64,000 nt of DNA from Lentzea sp. NBRC 102530 (GTDB lineage: Bacteria > Actinomycetota > Actinomycetes > Mycobacteriales > Pseudonocardiaceae), in assembly GCF_030269365.1 (NCBI RefSeq), contig NZ_BSTF01000011.1, positions 248,001 through 312,000 of the forward strand. The letters run 5' to 3'. This document shows positions 9,580 to 17,355 of this stretch, one piece after another. The translations under genes were made by a program, and so were the position numbers. Each line of letters opens with the position of its first letter. The stretch's first letter is position 1. The notes under the pieces were generated by a model that was given only the letters and a program-made list of their open reading frames with translations, had not been told where the DNA came from and ran no database searches.

Positions 9580-10391
9580 CCGTCGCACCTCCCAGGGTGC
9601 TCACCATCGCCGGAAGCGATTCCGGCGGTGGTGCGGGCATCCAGGCCGACCTCCGCACGCTCTTCGCGTGCGGGGTGCACGGCTGCGTGGCCCTCACGGC
9701 CGTGACGGTCCAGAACTCCCTGGGCGTCACGGGGGTGTCCGAGATCCCACCGGACGTCGTCGCCGCCCAGATCGAGTCGGTGGTGCTGGACATAGGTGTG
9801 CAGGCCGCGAAGACCGGCATGCTCGCGTCGGCGGCGATCATCGAGGCGATCGCCCCCGTGCTGGACCGCGTGGGCATCGGCCGCGGCGGCGTGCCGTTCG
9901 TCGTCGACCCGGTCTCGGCGTCCATGCACGGCAACCCGCTGCTGGCCGACAACGCCCTGGACGCGTTGCGCGGCCTGCTCTTCCCGCGCGCGACGCTCGT
10001 GACGCCGAACCTGGACGAGGTGCGGCTGATCACCGGCATCACGGTGAAGGACCGCGCGGACCAGCGCGTGGCGGCCGAGGCGTTGCACGCCCTCGGGCCG
10101 GAGTGGGTGCTGGTGAAGGGCGGCCACATGTGGGACGACCCGGAGTGCCTCGACCTGCTCTACGACGGGCGGTCGTTCATCGAACTGCCCGGACCTCGTT
10201 ACGACACCGACCACACGCACGGCAGCGGTGACACCCTGGCGTCCTCGATCAGTTCGGCTCTCGCGAAGGGCGCTTCGGTGCCGGAGGCCGTGCGGTTCGG
10301 CAAGGACTTCATCGTGAAGTCGGTGGCCGCCGCTTACCCGTTGGGTGGCGGGACCGGGCCGGTGTCACCGTTCTGGAGCCTCGACCGGTAG
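9576..10391 (+). CDS. thiD: bifunctional hydroxymethylpyrimidine/phosphomethylpyrimidine kinase, 271 aa
   Basis: Phosphorylates HMP and HMP-P to HMP-PP. The ribokinase-like signature is clear: TIAGSDSGGGAGIQADL at the N-terminus, and the ATP/anion-hole motif DTDHTHGSGDTLASS near the C-terminus with the catalytic Asp. VLVKGGH is also conserved. The GTG start (9576-9578) overlaps the thiC stop (GTGA), so the two are translationally coupled and share riboswitch control. The last ~58 bp overlap a small opposite-strand frame of doubtful reality. Confidence 0.95.
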
Positions 10392-10588
10392 CGGGAGTAC
10401 TTCGCCCGGAGGTCGGTCGTCTCCGGGTCTGGCAGCCAGACCGTCAGCGCGCCTTCGAGGAACGCGATCAGCTCCAGCGCGGCCACTTCGCCCAGCACGG
10501 CGGCGAAGTGGCCGCGGAGCAGGCGGTTGCGGGCGCGGAACCGGCGCGTGATCTCGTCGTCGCGGGCCAGATGCTCTGCCTGCGGCAC
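10334..10588 (-). CDS. small hypothetical protein, possible remnant
   Basis: An 84-residue frame (GTG start at 10588, PQAEHLARDDEITRRFRARN...) with a convincing amphipathic/helical composition (VLGEVAALELIAFLEGALTVW) and an actinobacterial codon bias. It overlaps the end of thiD by 58 bp. The reading frame extends a little upstream of the chosen GTG before a stop, so this could be the 3' remnant of a larger gene broken at the boundary of the accessory region. No family recognised and no good ribosome binding site. Confidence 0.35.
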   Translation of the reverse strand: MPQAEHLARDDEITRRFRARNRLLRGHFAAVLGEVAALELIAFLEGALTVWLPDPETTDLRAKYSRYRSRLQNGDTGPVPPPNG

Positions 10589-10747
10589 CGTGTGCAGGCA
10601 CGCGGCTGGTGAACGTGGAGCGCTTCACCGGCGCGATGGCCGCGGGCGTGCCGGAGCGGACGCGTGAGGTGCTCGTGGCCGAGTTCGACGCCTTCACCGA
10701 GGCACTGAGGCAGGAGGTCGCCGGCGCGCGGGACCCCTCACCGATCG

Positions 10748-11224
10748 CTACCTCGACTCTTCGTTCTCGTTGCCGAGCCGGGGAGCCCAAGGTGACCAGG
10801 TGGCCTGGTAGACGGGGAGCCCAGCTTCTCGAAGATGGCTGACCACGCGCGGATCGTCGTCCACGATCACGACGACCGCGCGATGGTGCCGGAGTTCCTC
10901 GATTCGTTCGAGCTTGGCCACCCGGGCCGGCCGCTTGTCGCCCTCGCGCTGCATCAGCAACACACCGGTCGGCAAGCCGTGCTCGGCAAGCCACCGCCGG
11001 GTGAGTTCCATGATCCGCGCCGGTCTGCCGGTCAACCAGACGATGTCGTGGTCAGCCGCCAGCTTGTGGGCGAGTTCAGCGCCCTGCGGCAACAGCTCGT
11101 CAGCTTGGGCGGCGTCGAAGAAGTCCGCCCATCTGCCGGGTGAGTCCGAGTCGAGCAGGTGAAGGCGATGCCGAACATCGGCAACGGTTCCATCTATGTC
11201 CATGACTGCTACGGGGCGGCTCAC
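10748..11224 (-). CDS. HAD-family phosphatase resembling the PNKP 3'-phosphatase domain, 158 aa
   Basis: Haloacid-dehalogenase fold phosphatase. Motif I is VMDIDGTVAD (nucleophile and acid/base Asp), motif II is IVWLTGRPA, and motif IV is VVIVDDDPRV. The RHRLHLL...WADFFDAAQAD region resembles the phosphatase half of T4-type polynucleotide kinase/phosphatase, but there is no kinase half. The GTG start (11224-11222) overlaps the stop of the upstream cysteine hydrolase gene. A 3'-phosphatase on nucleic acid ends is one possibility; a small-molecule phosphatase is equally open. Last gene of a three-gene unit with an XRE regulator. Confidence 0.72.
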   Translation of the reverse strand: MSRPVAVMDIDGTVADVRHRLHLLDSDSPGRWADFFDAAQADELLPQGAELAHKLAADHDIVWLTGRPARIMELTRRWLAEHGLPTGVLLMQREGDKRPARVAKLERIEELRHHRAVVVIVDDDPRVVSHLREAGLPVYQATWSPWAPRLGNENEESR

Positions 11225-11796
11225 GCGGCGACGACCAGCTTCTCGGTGAACAGCGTGTCGGCGTCGACCAGCTGTCGTCGGCCGATGAACCGGCCGGTGA
11301 CCAGAAGCCCTGCCTCGTGCGGCCCCTGTCCCGCGTGGCTGTAAACCGCATCCGTGATCACCCACGGCGTCAGACCACGTTCGAAGGCGTCACAAGCTGT
11401 CTTGAGAACACACGATTCCGTGGCGATGCCGACGATCACGATGTCCGTCCATCCATGCTGCGCTACGACCGCGGTGCCCTCATCGGTGAACAGGGAGTAG
11501 ATCGGCTTCTCGAGAACCATCACCGCTCGACGTGATGCCTCGATCAGGTCCCCCACGATGTCGATCTCCGGTGGCTCTTGCATCCGCGACCAGTGGATCA
11601 GCCGTTCGTACGGCGACCCCGGATAGTTGACGAACCTGGTGAACAGGGTTGCGCCGCCTAGCTCTTCCCAACGCCTTACCACGTCGGTGACGCGAGGCAC
11701 GATGGGCGCCGACTTGCTGGACACGAAGCCGTTCTGCACATCGACTACGACCAGCACGCTCTTGGCCAGATCCACTACTTCATTCTCCGTCCACAT
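11221..11796 (-). CDS. isochorismatase-family cysteine hydrolase, 191 aa
   Basis: Nicotinamidase/isochorismatase fold. The catalytic triad is visible: Asp19 in VLVVVDVQNGF, Lys in VLEKPIYSLF, and the nucleophilic Cys in GIATESCVLKTACDA. The cis-peptide region IVGIATE is typical. The substrate cannot be told; the family hydrolyses nicotinamide, carbamoyl compounds or isochorismate. It overlaps the XRE regulator gene upstream by 17 bp and the HAD phosphatase gene downstream by 4 bp, so the three form one tight operon. Confidence 0.85.
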   Translation of the reverse strand: MWTENEVVDLAKSVLVVVDVQNGFVSSKSAPIVPRVTDVVRRWEELGGATLFTRFVNYPGSPYERLIHWSRMQEPPEIDIVGDLIEASRRAVMVLEKPIYSLFTDEGTAVVAQHGWTDIVIVGIATESCVLKTACDAFERGLTPWVITDAVYSHAGQGPHEAGLLVTGRFIGRRQLVDADTLFTEKLVVAA

Positions 11797-12955
11797 CTCG
11801 CATCAGCTCCAGCGCGGCGGTCAGGTGTTTTCCCAACTCGCTGGTCTCCAGCACCGCGCTGCGCATCGAGGCGTGCTGCGCGGTTTCCTGTGGTCTGGTG
11901 ACCGTCAGGCGAGACCTGACAGCCCGGATCCAGCGCCAGCCGTATTCAGTGGGAACAACAGGGTCACGTCCTTGCTCGACCTGCTCACGCACGTGATGGC
12001 AGTAGCACCACAATGCCTGTACCAGCAGTTCGCAATCGACCAGATCGGATGCCTGGAGGGCACGTCCCGGAGCCTGCGGGTAGTAGCTGAGGCCAGCCCA
12101 GCTGGCACATCCGATGGACAAACCGCTGATCCCGAACTCATCAATCCGTCCGTCGTGGAACCCGTCCCGCAGCAGCGCCTGCTCCACCAGTTCGGCGTGG
12201 TGAAGCGACGGCCCAGCGTCGTCAGTTCCCCGTTCGAGCAGCACACGCGGCATGCTCAGCAGCCGAAGCGCGATCGACAGCTCACGACCTCTCCACGGCG
12301 GCTCGTACACCCAATAGGCGGACAACACGTAGTGCGCCACCGGGATGGCAGAACCAGTGATCTCGCGAAACCAGTCAGTCGCCCACTGCCGAACATCGCG
12401 ATACGTCTGACGTCTCCACACCGCGAGACTCGCGATGTTCGGCACGCTGAGTTCTTCAACCAGATGGAGAACCACGACGCCCCAGGGGAAGGCGTACAAC
12501 GTGCACGCTCCCGCCGGATGCTCGATCTGTCCGGCGTAGCAGTCCGCCCACTGCACAGTGTTCGGTGCGAGGCCTGCTGCTTCGACGAGAGCGGGGAGCA
12601 ACTCCGTCCCGAGGAACACGGGCACGAACTTGTGACTGGTGAGTCCACACGATTCGCCGGTCTGGGCGACGCCGCTGAGAGTGCCGAACAGTTCATGTGG
12701 GCTGGCCCCGAACGCGGCGCAATAGAGCCGGATGTAGATCTCGTCTCGAACAGCGGCACGCCCTGTCTCATGGCGGTAGATGGCCTTGGTCATGGCGCTC
12801 AACTCCGGCGTCGGAAGGTCCATCGCCCGACCAAGCCTCTCGAACTCTCTCGCGAGCCTGTCGCGTCCCCACCCCTTGGCTTGGCGCCGCGCGATCAGCA
12901 CGACGTTGGGCGTGAGCCTCTTTCCCTCACTGGTCGCGCCAACCTCACTGGACAT
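11780..12955 (-). CDS. XRE-type regulator with large C-terminal sensing region, 391 aa
   Basis: The N-terminal HTH covers roughly residues 15-85 (LIARRQAKGWGRDRLAREFERLG ... MTKAIYRHETGRAAVRDEIYIRLYCAAFGASPHELFG), and ~300 residues of uncharacterised, helix-rich sequence follow. Many actinobacterial regulators of this shape have helical-repeat C-termini. ATG 12955 is chosen because GGGAGG lies 9 nt upstream; the frame stays open to 13048. The gene heads the operon with the cysteine hydrolase and HAD phosphatase and is divergent from the winged-helix/deaminase operon, so it may control both sides. Base composition is visibly less GC-rich than in the thiamine genes. Confidence 0.7.
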   Translation of the reverse strand: MSSEVGATSEGKRLTPNVVLIARRQAKGWGRDRLAREFERLGRAMDLPTPELSAMTKAIYRHETGRAAVRDEIYIRLYCAAFGASPHELFGTLSGVAQTGESCGLTSHKFVPVFLGTELLPALVEAAGLAPNTVQWADCYAGQIEHPAGACTLYAFPWGVVVLHLVEELSVPNIASLAVWRRQTYRDVRQWATDWFREITGSAIPVAHYVLSAYWVYEPPWRGRELSIALRLLSMPRVLLERGTDDAGPSLHHAELVEQALLRDGFHDGRIDEFGISGLSIGCASWAGLSYYPQAPGRALQASDLVDCELLVQALWCYCHHVREQVEQGRDPVVPTEYGWRWIRAVRSRLTVTRPQETAQHASMRSAVLETSELGKHLTAALELMRDVDGE

Positions 12956-13023
12956 CGCCCATGTCCTCCCATGTCCACCGCTGTCGTCTCCCGCCGCCGG
13001 ATCAGCCTGTCGATCCTTCAAGT

Positions 13024-13605
13024 GTGACCGAACGTATTGCATCTGCACTGGATGGGCTTTCTCCAGGAGGGCTGGCGCTCAAGCGGCACATTCTCGATCG
13101 GCTTCTCGGCAGCACACCGCAGTCGTTGACGGCCGCACAAGCCGCCCAGGGCGGACCCCGACGCACATTCGCCTCTGTCTGGTACGCGTTGAAAACACTC
13201 CAACGCATTGGCGTAGTGACGCAGGCAGATCTGGCGAACGGGATTGCCCACTACCGGTTGACGGAGGGCACCGAAGACGTTGTTCGAGGTTTCCTCGCGA
13301 ATGATGAGGACGGCGAAACGCGTTCGGTCTCGCCGCTACCCGGCCTGCCGCGTTATCAGCGAGTCCTCAAGGTGCTGCACGACGAGCCCGACCAGTCCTT
13401 CACCGTGGCCGGACTGTGCGACAAGACCCGCCGCAGAGACGTTGCCGTCCGCCGAAGTGTGCAGGAACTCCACGAGGCCGGCTATGTGGTGCGCGACCTA
13501 CCTGACCAGGACACGCCCGGTCGCCCCCAGTTCCACTACCGACTGAACCCGGAAGCGGCAGAGCATGCTTCTGTGCTGCTGCTCGGAGCGGTCGAGGGCG
13601 CTTGA
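13024..13605 (+). CDS. protein with two winged-helix-like segments, first gene of the deaminase operon, 193 aa
   Basis: Two candidate winged-helix units are visible. The first is residues ~8-80 (ALKRHILDRLLG ... TFASVWYALKTLQRIGVVTQ ... HYRLTEG, Fur-like in pattern). The second is ~105-175 (RYQRVLKVLHDEPDQSFTVAGL ... VRRSVQELHEAGYVVRDL ... QFHYRLNP). A repressor or DNA-targeting partner is likely. GTG 13024 is chosen because the sequence before it (12961-13023) looks non-coding; ATG 12961 in the same frame is the alternative and would leave only 5 bp to the divergent gene. No Shine-Dalgarno at either, so possibly leaderless. Its stop overlaps the TTG start of the deaminase gene. Confidence 0.68.
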   Translation: MTERIASALDGLSPGGLALKRHILDRLLGSTPQSLTAAQAAQGGPRRTFASVWYALKTLQRIGVVTQADLANGIAHYRLTEGTEDVVRGFLANDEDGETRSVSPLPGLPRYQRVLKVLHDEPDQSFTVAGLCDKTRRRDVAVRRSVQELHEAGYVVRDLPDQDTPGRPQFHYRLNPEAAEHASVLLLGAVEGA

Positions 13606-14360
13606 CGTCGCTCAGTGAGGTCATCGCGACCATCGACCGCATCCTGGTGCAGGTCTCGAATGCTTCGGACCTGCTGGGCTCGGCCGAGTCGCTGTGGATC
13701 GACGCTGCCGAGCAACTGTCCAGCGCTGTGGCCGGGTCCGGGATGGCCGAGGCTGGAGAACTGGCCCGGCTGGACGACATCGCGAGACTGCGGTTCGCCG
13801 ACGTGCGCACCGAGTTGGGTGACATCTGCGACCGAGTTGCGGCCTACCGCAGGTCCCTGCTCGGCGATGAGCGCCTCCCTGACCAGACCGTCTCGCCTGA
13901 GCCGACGGTGTTGGAAGCCGTGACAGCACCGGATGGCTCTCGCTACTCGTCCTCATCAGCCTGGTGTCTGGATCTGCTCCCACCTCGTGTCGTGGTGAAC
14001 AACGACCACAAGACGGTTGGTTATGTCGCGCATGCACCGATCCCGTTCGTGTCCGGGCGAGATGACACGTGGACCTCCGAGATCGTGCGGAGGATGCGTG
14101 AGCTCGGTATCGCGACGTCAAGCCAGCGCAGATTTCTTTCGACCCACGTCGAACTGAAGGTCGCCACGATGATGGTGATGCAGGGGCGTCGTCACTGCGA
14201 AGTGACCATCAACCATGTTCCCTGCCGGGCAGGACGGATTCAGCCACTCGGGTGTCATGACGTCCTGAGCCTGTATCTGCCGAAGGGGTATACGTTGACC
14301 GTCCACGGCACTACTCAGCAGGGTGAACCGCTTTCACAAACCTATGAGGGACAGGCATGA
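13602..14360 (+). CDS. SCP1.201/DddA-like nucleic-acid cytidine deaminase toxin, 252 aa
   Basis: The C-terminal ~140 residues match the SCP1.201-like deaminase family, which contains the double-stranded-DNA cytosine deaminase DddA. The zinc site is H182-x-E184 (STHVELKVA) with Cys208 and Cys218 (INHVPCRAGRIQPLGCHD), followed by the typical LPKGYTLTVHG. The N-terminal ~90 residues are a helical domain (SEVIATIDRILVQVSNASDLLGSAE) of unknown role. There is no signal peptide, no membrane segment and none of the long polymorphic-toxin trafficking regions. The TTG start (13602) overlaps the stop of the winged-helix gene (TTGA), and its own stop overlaps the immunity gene (ATGA). Deaminase activity is inferred from the motifs. 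Confidence 0.85.
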   Translation: MTSLSEVIATIDRILVQVSNASDLLGSAESLWIDAAEQLSSAVAGSGMAEAGELARLDDIARLRFADVRTELGDICDRVAAYRRSLLGDERLPDQTVSPEPTVLEAVTAPDGSRYSSSSAWCLDLLPPRVVVNNDHKTVGYVAHAPIPFVSGRDDTWTSEIVRRMRELGIATSSQRRFLSTHVELKVATMMVMQGRRHCEVTINHVPCRAGRIQPLGCHDVLSLYLPKGYTLTVHGTTQQGEPLSQTYEGQA

Positions 14361-14764
14361 CAGCGTTGTCCGAGCTGCAGCGGCAGAACATCTACCGGGC
14401 TGAGGTCTCCGACACCGACCGGTTGATCTCCGGCATGGCGGGGTTCGTTCAGCAGTTCGGAAGTTTCGACGCCGGAGTCGTCTGGTTCTTCCAAGGCTCG
14501 CCGGAACAGGACGTGCCCAGCCTCGTAGTGGGTATGAGGAGTGACAAAGGCGCTTTGCTGTGGTGCGAGCAAGACGACGCCTTCGTCCCCGTCTCCGACG
14601 TCGAGTCCGCCTGGACGGACTACTTCACCTGGGACAGCCACCACTTCTGCTTCCCGCCAGGCGGCGAGGTGCCGATCGAAGTGGTTCGTGAGGCCGTGCA
14701 CGAGTACGTGCGCACCGGCAAGAGGCCCGCCTGCGTCGAGTGGAGGCTCGACGAGGAAAGCTGA
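14357..14764 (+). CDS. Imm1-family immunity protein, 135 aa
   Basis: Small acidic protein fitting the Imm1 family, which typically accompanies SCP1.201 deaminases. Visible features are VWFFQGSPEQDVPSLVVGMR, GALLWCEQDDAFVP, a YFTWDSHHFCFPPGGEVPIE segment and the VREAVHEYVRTGKRPACVEW C-terminus. It would bind and block the deaminase. The start ATG overlaps the deaminase stop by 4 bp, giving a fixed toxin-to-antidote order. This is the last gene of the operon and is followed by a hairpin. Confidence 0.85.
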   Translation: MTALSELQRQNIYRAEVSDTDRLISGMAGFVQQFGSFDAGVVWFFQGSPEQDVPSLVVGMRSDKGALLWCEQDDAFVPVSDVESAWTDYFTWDSHHFCFPPGGEVPIEVVREAVHEYVRTGKRPACVEWRLDEES

Positions 14765-14784
14765 ACCGGCTCGGCACCGGTTCA
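14762..14784. terminator. hairpin between convergent immunity and MarR genes
   Basis: TGAACCGG (14762-14769) pairs with CCGGTTCA (14777-14784) over a 7-nt loop; it begins at the immunity gene stop codon. Only 28 bp separate the two convergent genes. Confidence 0.5.
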
Positions 14785-14792
14785 ACGACCGC

Positions 14793-15236
14793 CTACTTCG
14801 ACTCCTCGCCCACCAGCGTCTCCAGGGCGTCCAGCGCGCCCACCAGCGCCGAGATGTGTTCCGGCGTCAGCTGTTCGATGCGCCGCTGCAGTTCACGCAC
14901 CCGCGCGGAACGCACGCCGGACACCATCGTCTCGCCCTCGGGCGTGGGGGTGGCGAGCCAGGCGCGGCCGTCCTGCGGATCGGGTTCCCGCTTCACGTAC
15001 CCGGCTTCCACCAGGGCGGCGACGATGCGGGACAGCGTCGGGGGTGCCACGCCCTCCTTGTTCGCGAGGTCGCCGAGACGCATGGGACCGCAGCGCGCGA
15101 GGGTGGCGAGCGCGGAGACCGCGCCGGGGCCGAGTCCGGGGGAACCGGTGCGTCGCAGCAACCGGGCCAGCCGGCCGATCGCCAGGTACAGACGCGCGGT
15201 CGCGTCCTCGACCTCGGCGTCAATGGGGGCCGTCAC
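14793..15236 (-). CDS. MarR-family transcriptional regulator, 147 aa
   Basis: Dimeric winged-helix repressor. The recognition region is MRLGDLANKEGVAPPTLSRIVAALVEAGYVKREPDPQDGRAWLATPTPEG, the usual MarR helix-turn-helix and wing with the conserved D-x-R. Helical dimerisation segments flank it. It lies downstream of the thiOSG operon on the same strand but separated from it, so the regulon is unclear. The start overlaps a possible 15-codon upstream reading frame by 4 bp. Confidence 0.87.
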   Translation of the reverse strand: MTAPIDAEVEDATARLYLAIGRLARLLRRTGSPGLGPGAVSALATLARCGPMRLGDLANKEGVAPPTLSRIVAALVEAGYVKREPDPQDGRAWLATPTPEGETMVSGVRSARVRELQRRIEQLTPEHISALVGALDALETLVGEESK

Positions 15237-15280
15237 GGCTTGTCGTCCTCCTCGGCGGATTTCAGGTAGTGCTCAATCAT
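15233..15280 (-). CDS. possible 15-codon leader peptide upstream of the MarR gene
   Basis: An ATG at 15280 opens a short frame MIEHYLKSAEEDDKP whose stop overlaps the MarR gene start (ATGA, 15236-15233). The overlap and acidic, non-random composition suggest it is translated and couples MarR translation. The same frame is open further upstream, so it could also be the tail of a slightly longer peptide. Evidence is limited to the overlap. Confidence 0.35.
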   Translation of the reverse strand: MIEHYLKSAEEDDKP

Positions 15281-15312
15281 CCCCCAACACGTGTGCACCC
15301 ACGGTAGCGACC

Positions 15313-16068
15313 TCAGCGACTCGGCGAAGACGCTTGGGCCCAAAAGCGTTGCGGAATGCGTCCGGCCAGCCGCGCCAGCCGTCCGCCCTCGACCGCACAA
15401 CGCATGGCGGCGCCCATCCGTTCCGGGTCCTGAGCTCGTGTGACGGCGGTCGCGAGCAGCACGGCCGAGCACCCCAGCTCCATCGCGAGGGCCGCGTCGG
15501 ACGCCGTGCCGATGCCCGCGTCCAGGACTACCGGAACAGAAGCACGAGAAGTGATCAGCTCGATGTTGTGCGGGTTGCGGATGCCGAGGCCGGTACCGAT
15601 GGGAGAACCCAACGGCATGACCGTCGCGCACCCGATGTCCTCCAGCTTCCTGGCCAGCACCGGGTCGTCGTTGGTGTAGGGCAGGACGACGAAGCCGTCG
15701 TTCACCAGCCGCTCGGCCGCGTCGAGGAGTTCGACGGGATCAGGCAGCAGGGTCTCCTCGTCGTGCACCACCTCGAGCTTGACCCAGTTCGTCTCCAACG
15801 CCTCGCGCGCGAGCTGCGCGGTCAGCACGGCCTCGGCGGACGTGCGGCAGCCCGCGGTGTTCGGCAGCACCTCGATCCCCAGGCGCCGCAACAACTCCAG
15901 CACCCCGGTCCGGCCCGCCGCGTCCACCCGGCGCATCGCCACGGTGGTGAGTTCGGTGCCGGACGCGACCAGCGCGCGTTCCAGCACCGAGAGGTTCGCG
16001 GCACCGCCGGTGCCGGTGATGAGCCTGGACCGGAACTCCCGGCCCGCGATGATCAACGGATCGTCCAC
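15313..16068 (-). CDS. thiG: thiazole synthase, 251 aa
   Basis: Forms the thiamine thiazole phosphate from DXP, dehydroglycine and ThiS thiocarboxylate. TIM-barrel enzyme with the conserved FRSRLITGTGG start, the NTAGCRTSAEAVLTAQLAREAL segment, NWVKLEV (the Schiff-base Lys), and PIGTGLGIRNPHN plus VPVVLDAGIGTASDAA near the phosphate site. The start is GTG (16068-16066), one base after the thiS stop. It is the last gene of thiO-thiS-thiG. Confidence 0.96.
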   Translation of the reverse strand: MDDPLIIAGREFRSRLITGTGGAANLSVLERALVASGTELTTVAMRRVDAAGRTGVLELLRRLGIEVLPNTAGCRTSAEAVLTAQLAREALETNWVKLEVVHDEETLLPDPVELLDAAERLVNDGFVVLPYTNDDPVLARKLEDIGCATVMPLGSPIGTGLGIRNPHNIELITSRASVPVVLDAGIGTASDAALAMELGCSAVLLATAVTRAQDPERMGAAMRCAVEGGRLARLAGRIPQRFWAQASSPSR

Positions 16069-16069
16069 G

Positions 16070-16270
16070 TCAGCCTCCCTGGACCGCGGTCAGCACCTCG
16101 ACCACGCCGCCGTCCGGCACGATCGTGGAGTCCCACAACGCCCTCGGCACCACGGCGCCGTCCAGGGCCACGGCCACGCCCTTGTCCGGCGCGCCCACCA
16201 GCGTCACGACCGCGGCCACCGACGTGCCCGCGGCCAAGTCGCGGGAAGTCCCGTTCACCTGTGCCTTCAC
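16070..16270 (-). CDS. thiS: sulfur carrier protein, 66 aa
   Basis: Ubiquitin-fold carrier that delivers sulfur to ThiG. It begins with GTG (16270-16268, KAQVNGTSRDLAAGTSVAAV), has the family's VAVALDGAVVPRALWDSTIVPDGGVVEVLTAVQGG C-terminal half split over strands, and ends in the required Gly-Gly for adenylation and thiocarboxylation. The start overlaps the thiO stop by 4 bp, and thiG follows after one base. No thiF-like adenylase is in the window. Confidence 0.94.
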   Translation of the reverse strand: MKAQVNGTSRDLAAGTSVAAVVTLVGAPDKGVAVALDGAVVPRALWDSTIVPDGGVVEVLTAVQGG

Positions 16271-17232
16271 GAAGTTCCCTCCTCTAGCAGGCCGACCACG
16301 AGCTGAGCCGTGTGCGGGGCGAGCAGCAGACCGTTGCGGTGGTGGCCCGTCGCGGCGATCACGCCGGGTTCGAGCCGGCGCACCACCGGCACGTTGTCCG
16401 GGCTGCCCGCGCGGAACCCCACGGCGGCCTCGGTCAGCGCGTACTCGGCGATGCCCGGCAGCACGGTCTCCGCGTCCCGCAGCAGGTCCCGCACACCCGC
16501 GACGGACACGTCGGTGTCGAACCCCGCCTCGTACTGGGTGGCGCCGACGACCAGTCCGTCGTCGCGCGGCACGAGGTACACCGGACGGCCGGAGACCAGC
16601 GCGCGGATGGTGTGGCGGGGCGGTGGCAACGCGCCGGGCCGGTGCGTGAGCCGCAGGATCTCGCCCTTGACCGGCCGGATGACGTCGCGCAGCGCCGGGT
16701 GCAGCTGACCGCTCCACGCCCCGGCGGCGATCACCTGGACCCGTCCGTCCACATCAGACCGCACACCCAGTTCCTGACAAGCCTTCCACAGCGCGGAAAG
16801 CAGCAGCCTGTTGTCGACGGCGAGGTCACCCGCCGCGTGGACGCCACCGCGCACCGCCGGGCCCAGCGAAGGTTCGAGGGCCCGGATCTCCCGTGACGTC
16901 AGCAACTCCCCCGCGTGCCGCAGGTCGGCGAGGTCGCCGGGTTGCGTGCCGACCGCCAGAGTTCCGGCCTCGAACAACGGCACGCCGATCGACGCGGCGA
17001 ACGCGGGCCACTGCGCGAGGGCCTCAACCCCCTGCGCCACCACGTCTTCCTCGCCGGGCCACGCCTCCGTCAACGGCGCCAGCATCCCGCCCGCGACCCG
17101 GGAACCGGCGTGCGGCGACCCGTGGTCGGAGACGGAGACCGAGAACCCGGCCCGTGCCGCGAACAACGCGACGGACAGGCCGATGACACCGCCACCCCGG
17201 ACGGCCACTTCCACACTGCTCAAGGCATTCAC
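16267..17232 (-). CDS. thiO: glycine oxidase ThiO, 321 aa
   Basis: FAD-dependent D-amino-acid-oxidase-family enzyme producing dehydroglycine for thiazole synthesis. The dinucleotide-binding motif is VRGGGVIGLSVALFAARAGF near residue 10. Other family segments are SRVAGGMLAPLTEAWPGEE, PVKGEILRLTH and the C-terminal VIAATGHHRNGLLLAPHTA. First gene of thiO-thiS-thiG and directly downstream of a TPP riboswitch on the same strand. Confidence 0.93.
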   Translation of the reverse strand: MNALSSVEVAVRGGGVIGLSVALFAARAGFSVSVSDHGSPHAGSRVAGGMLAPLTEAWPGEEDVVAQGVEALAQWPAFAASIGVPLFEAGTLAVGTQPGDLADLRHAGELLTSREIRALEPSLGPAVRGGVHAAGDLAVDNRLLLSALWKACQELGVRSDVDGRVQVIAAGAWSGQLHPALRDVIRPVKGEILRLTHRPGALPPPRHTIRALVSGRPVYLVPRDDGLVVGATQYEAGFDTDVSVAGVRDLLRDAETVLPGIAEYALTEAAVGFRAGSPDNVPVVRRLEPGVIAATGHHRNGLLLAPHTAQLVVGLLEEGTS

Positions 17233-17325
17233 GCTCCCTGCGCCGGCATGACCCGGATCAGGTTCGACGGTCGGAGCGAACCACGCTCCCTCTCAGCCCG
17301 GTGTTCTCCAGGCTCCCGTGCGGAC
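17233..17325 (-). ncRNA. TPP (THI-box) riboswitch controlling thiO-thiS-thiG
   Basis: Read on the minus strand, the element carries CACGGGAGCC at its 5' end (~17319), CCGGGCTGAGAGGGAGCGTG (17303-17284), and the conserved TGAACCTGATCCGGGTCATG (17264-17245) followed by CCGGCGCAGGGAG. The 3' end reaches the thiO start. The landmarks match those of the thiC riboswitch in this window. Confidence 0.93.
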
Positions 17326-17355
17326 CAATGCCAACATAACGGTTAACGTGCTCGC

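Noticed and set aside
10609..10842. Plus-strand reading frame of 77 codons between the thiD end and the HAD gene
   Set aside because: Its second half runs antisense through the HAD phosphatase gene and reads as shadow. The first ~40 codons look protein-like (VERFTGAMAAGVPERTREVL) but may only be a broken gene end; no start site or family could be supported.
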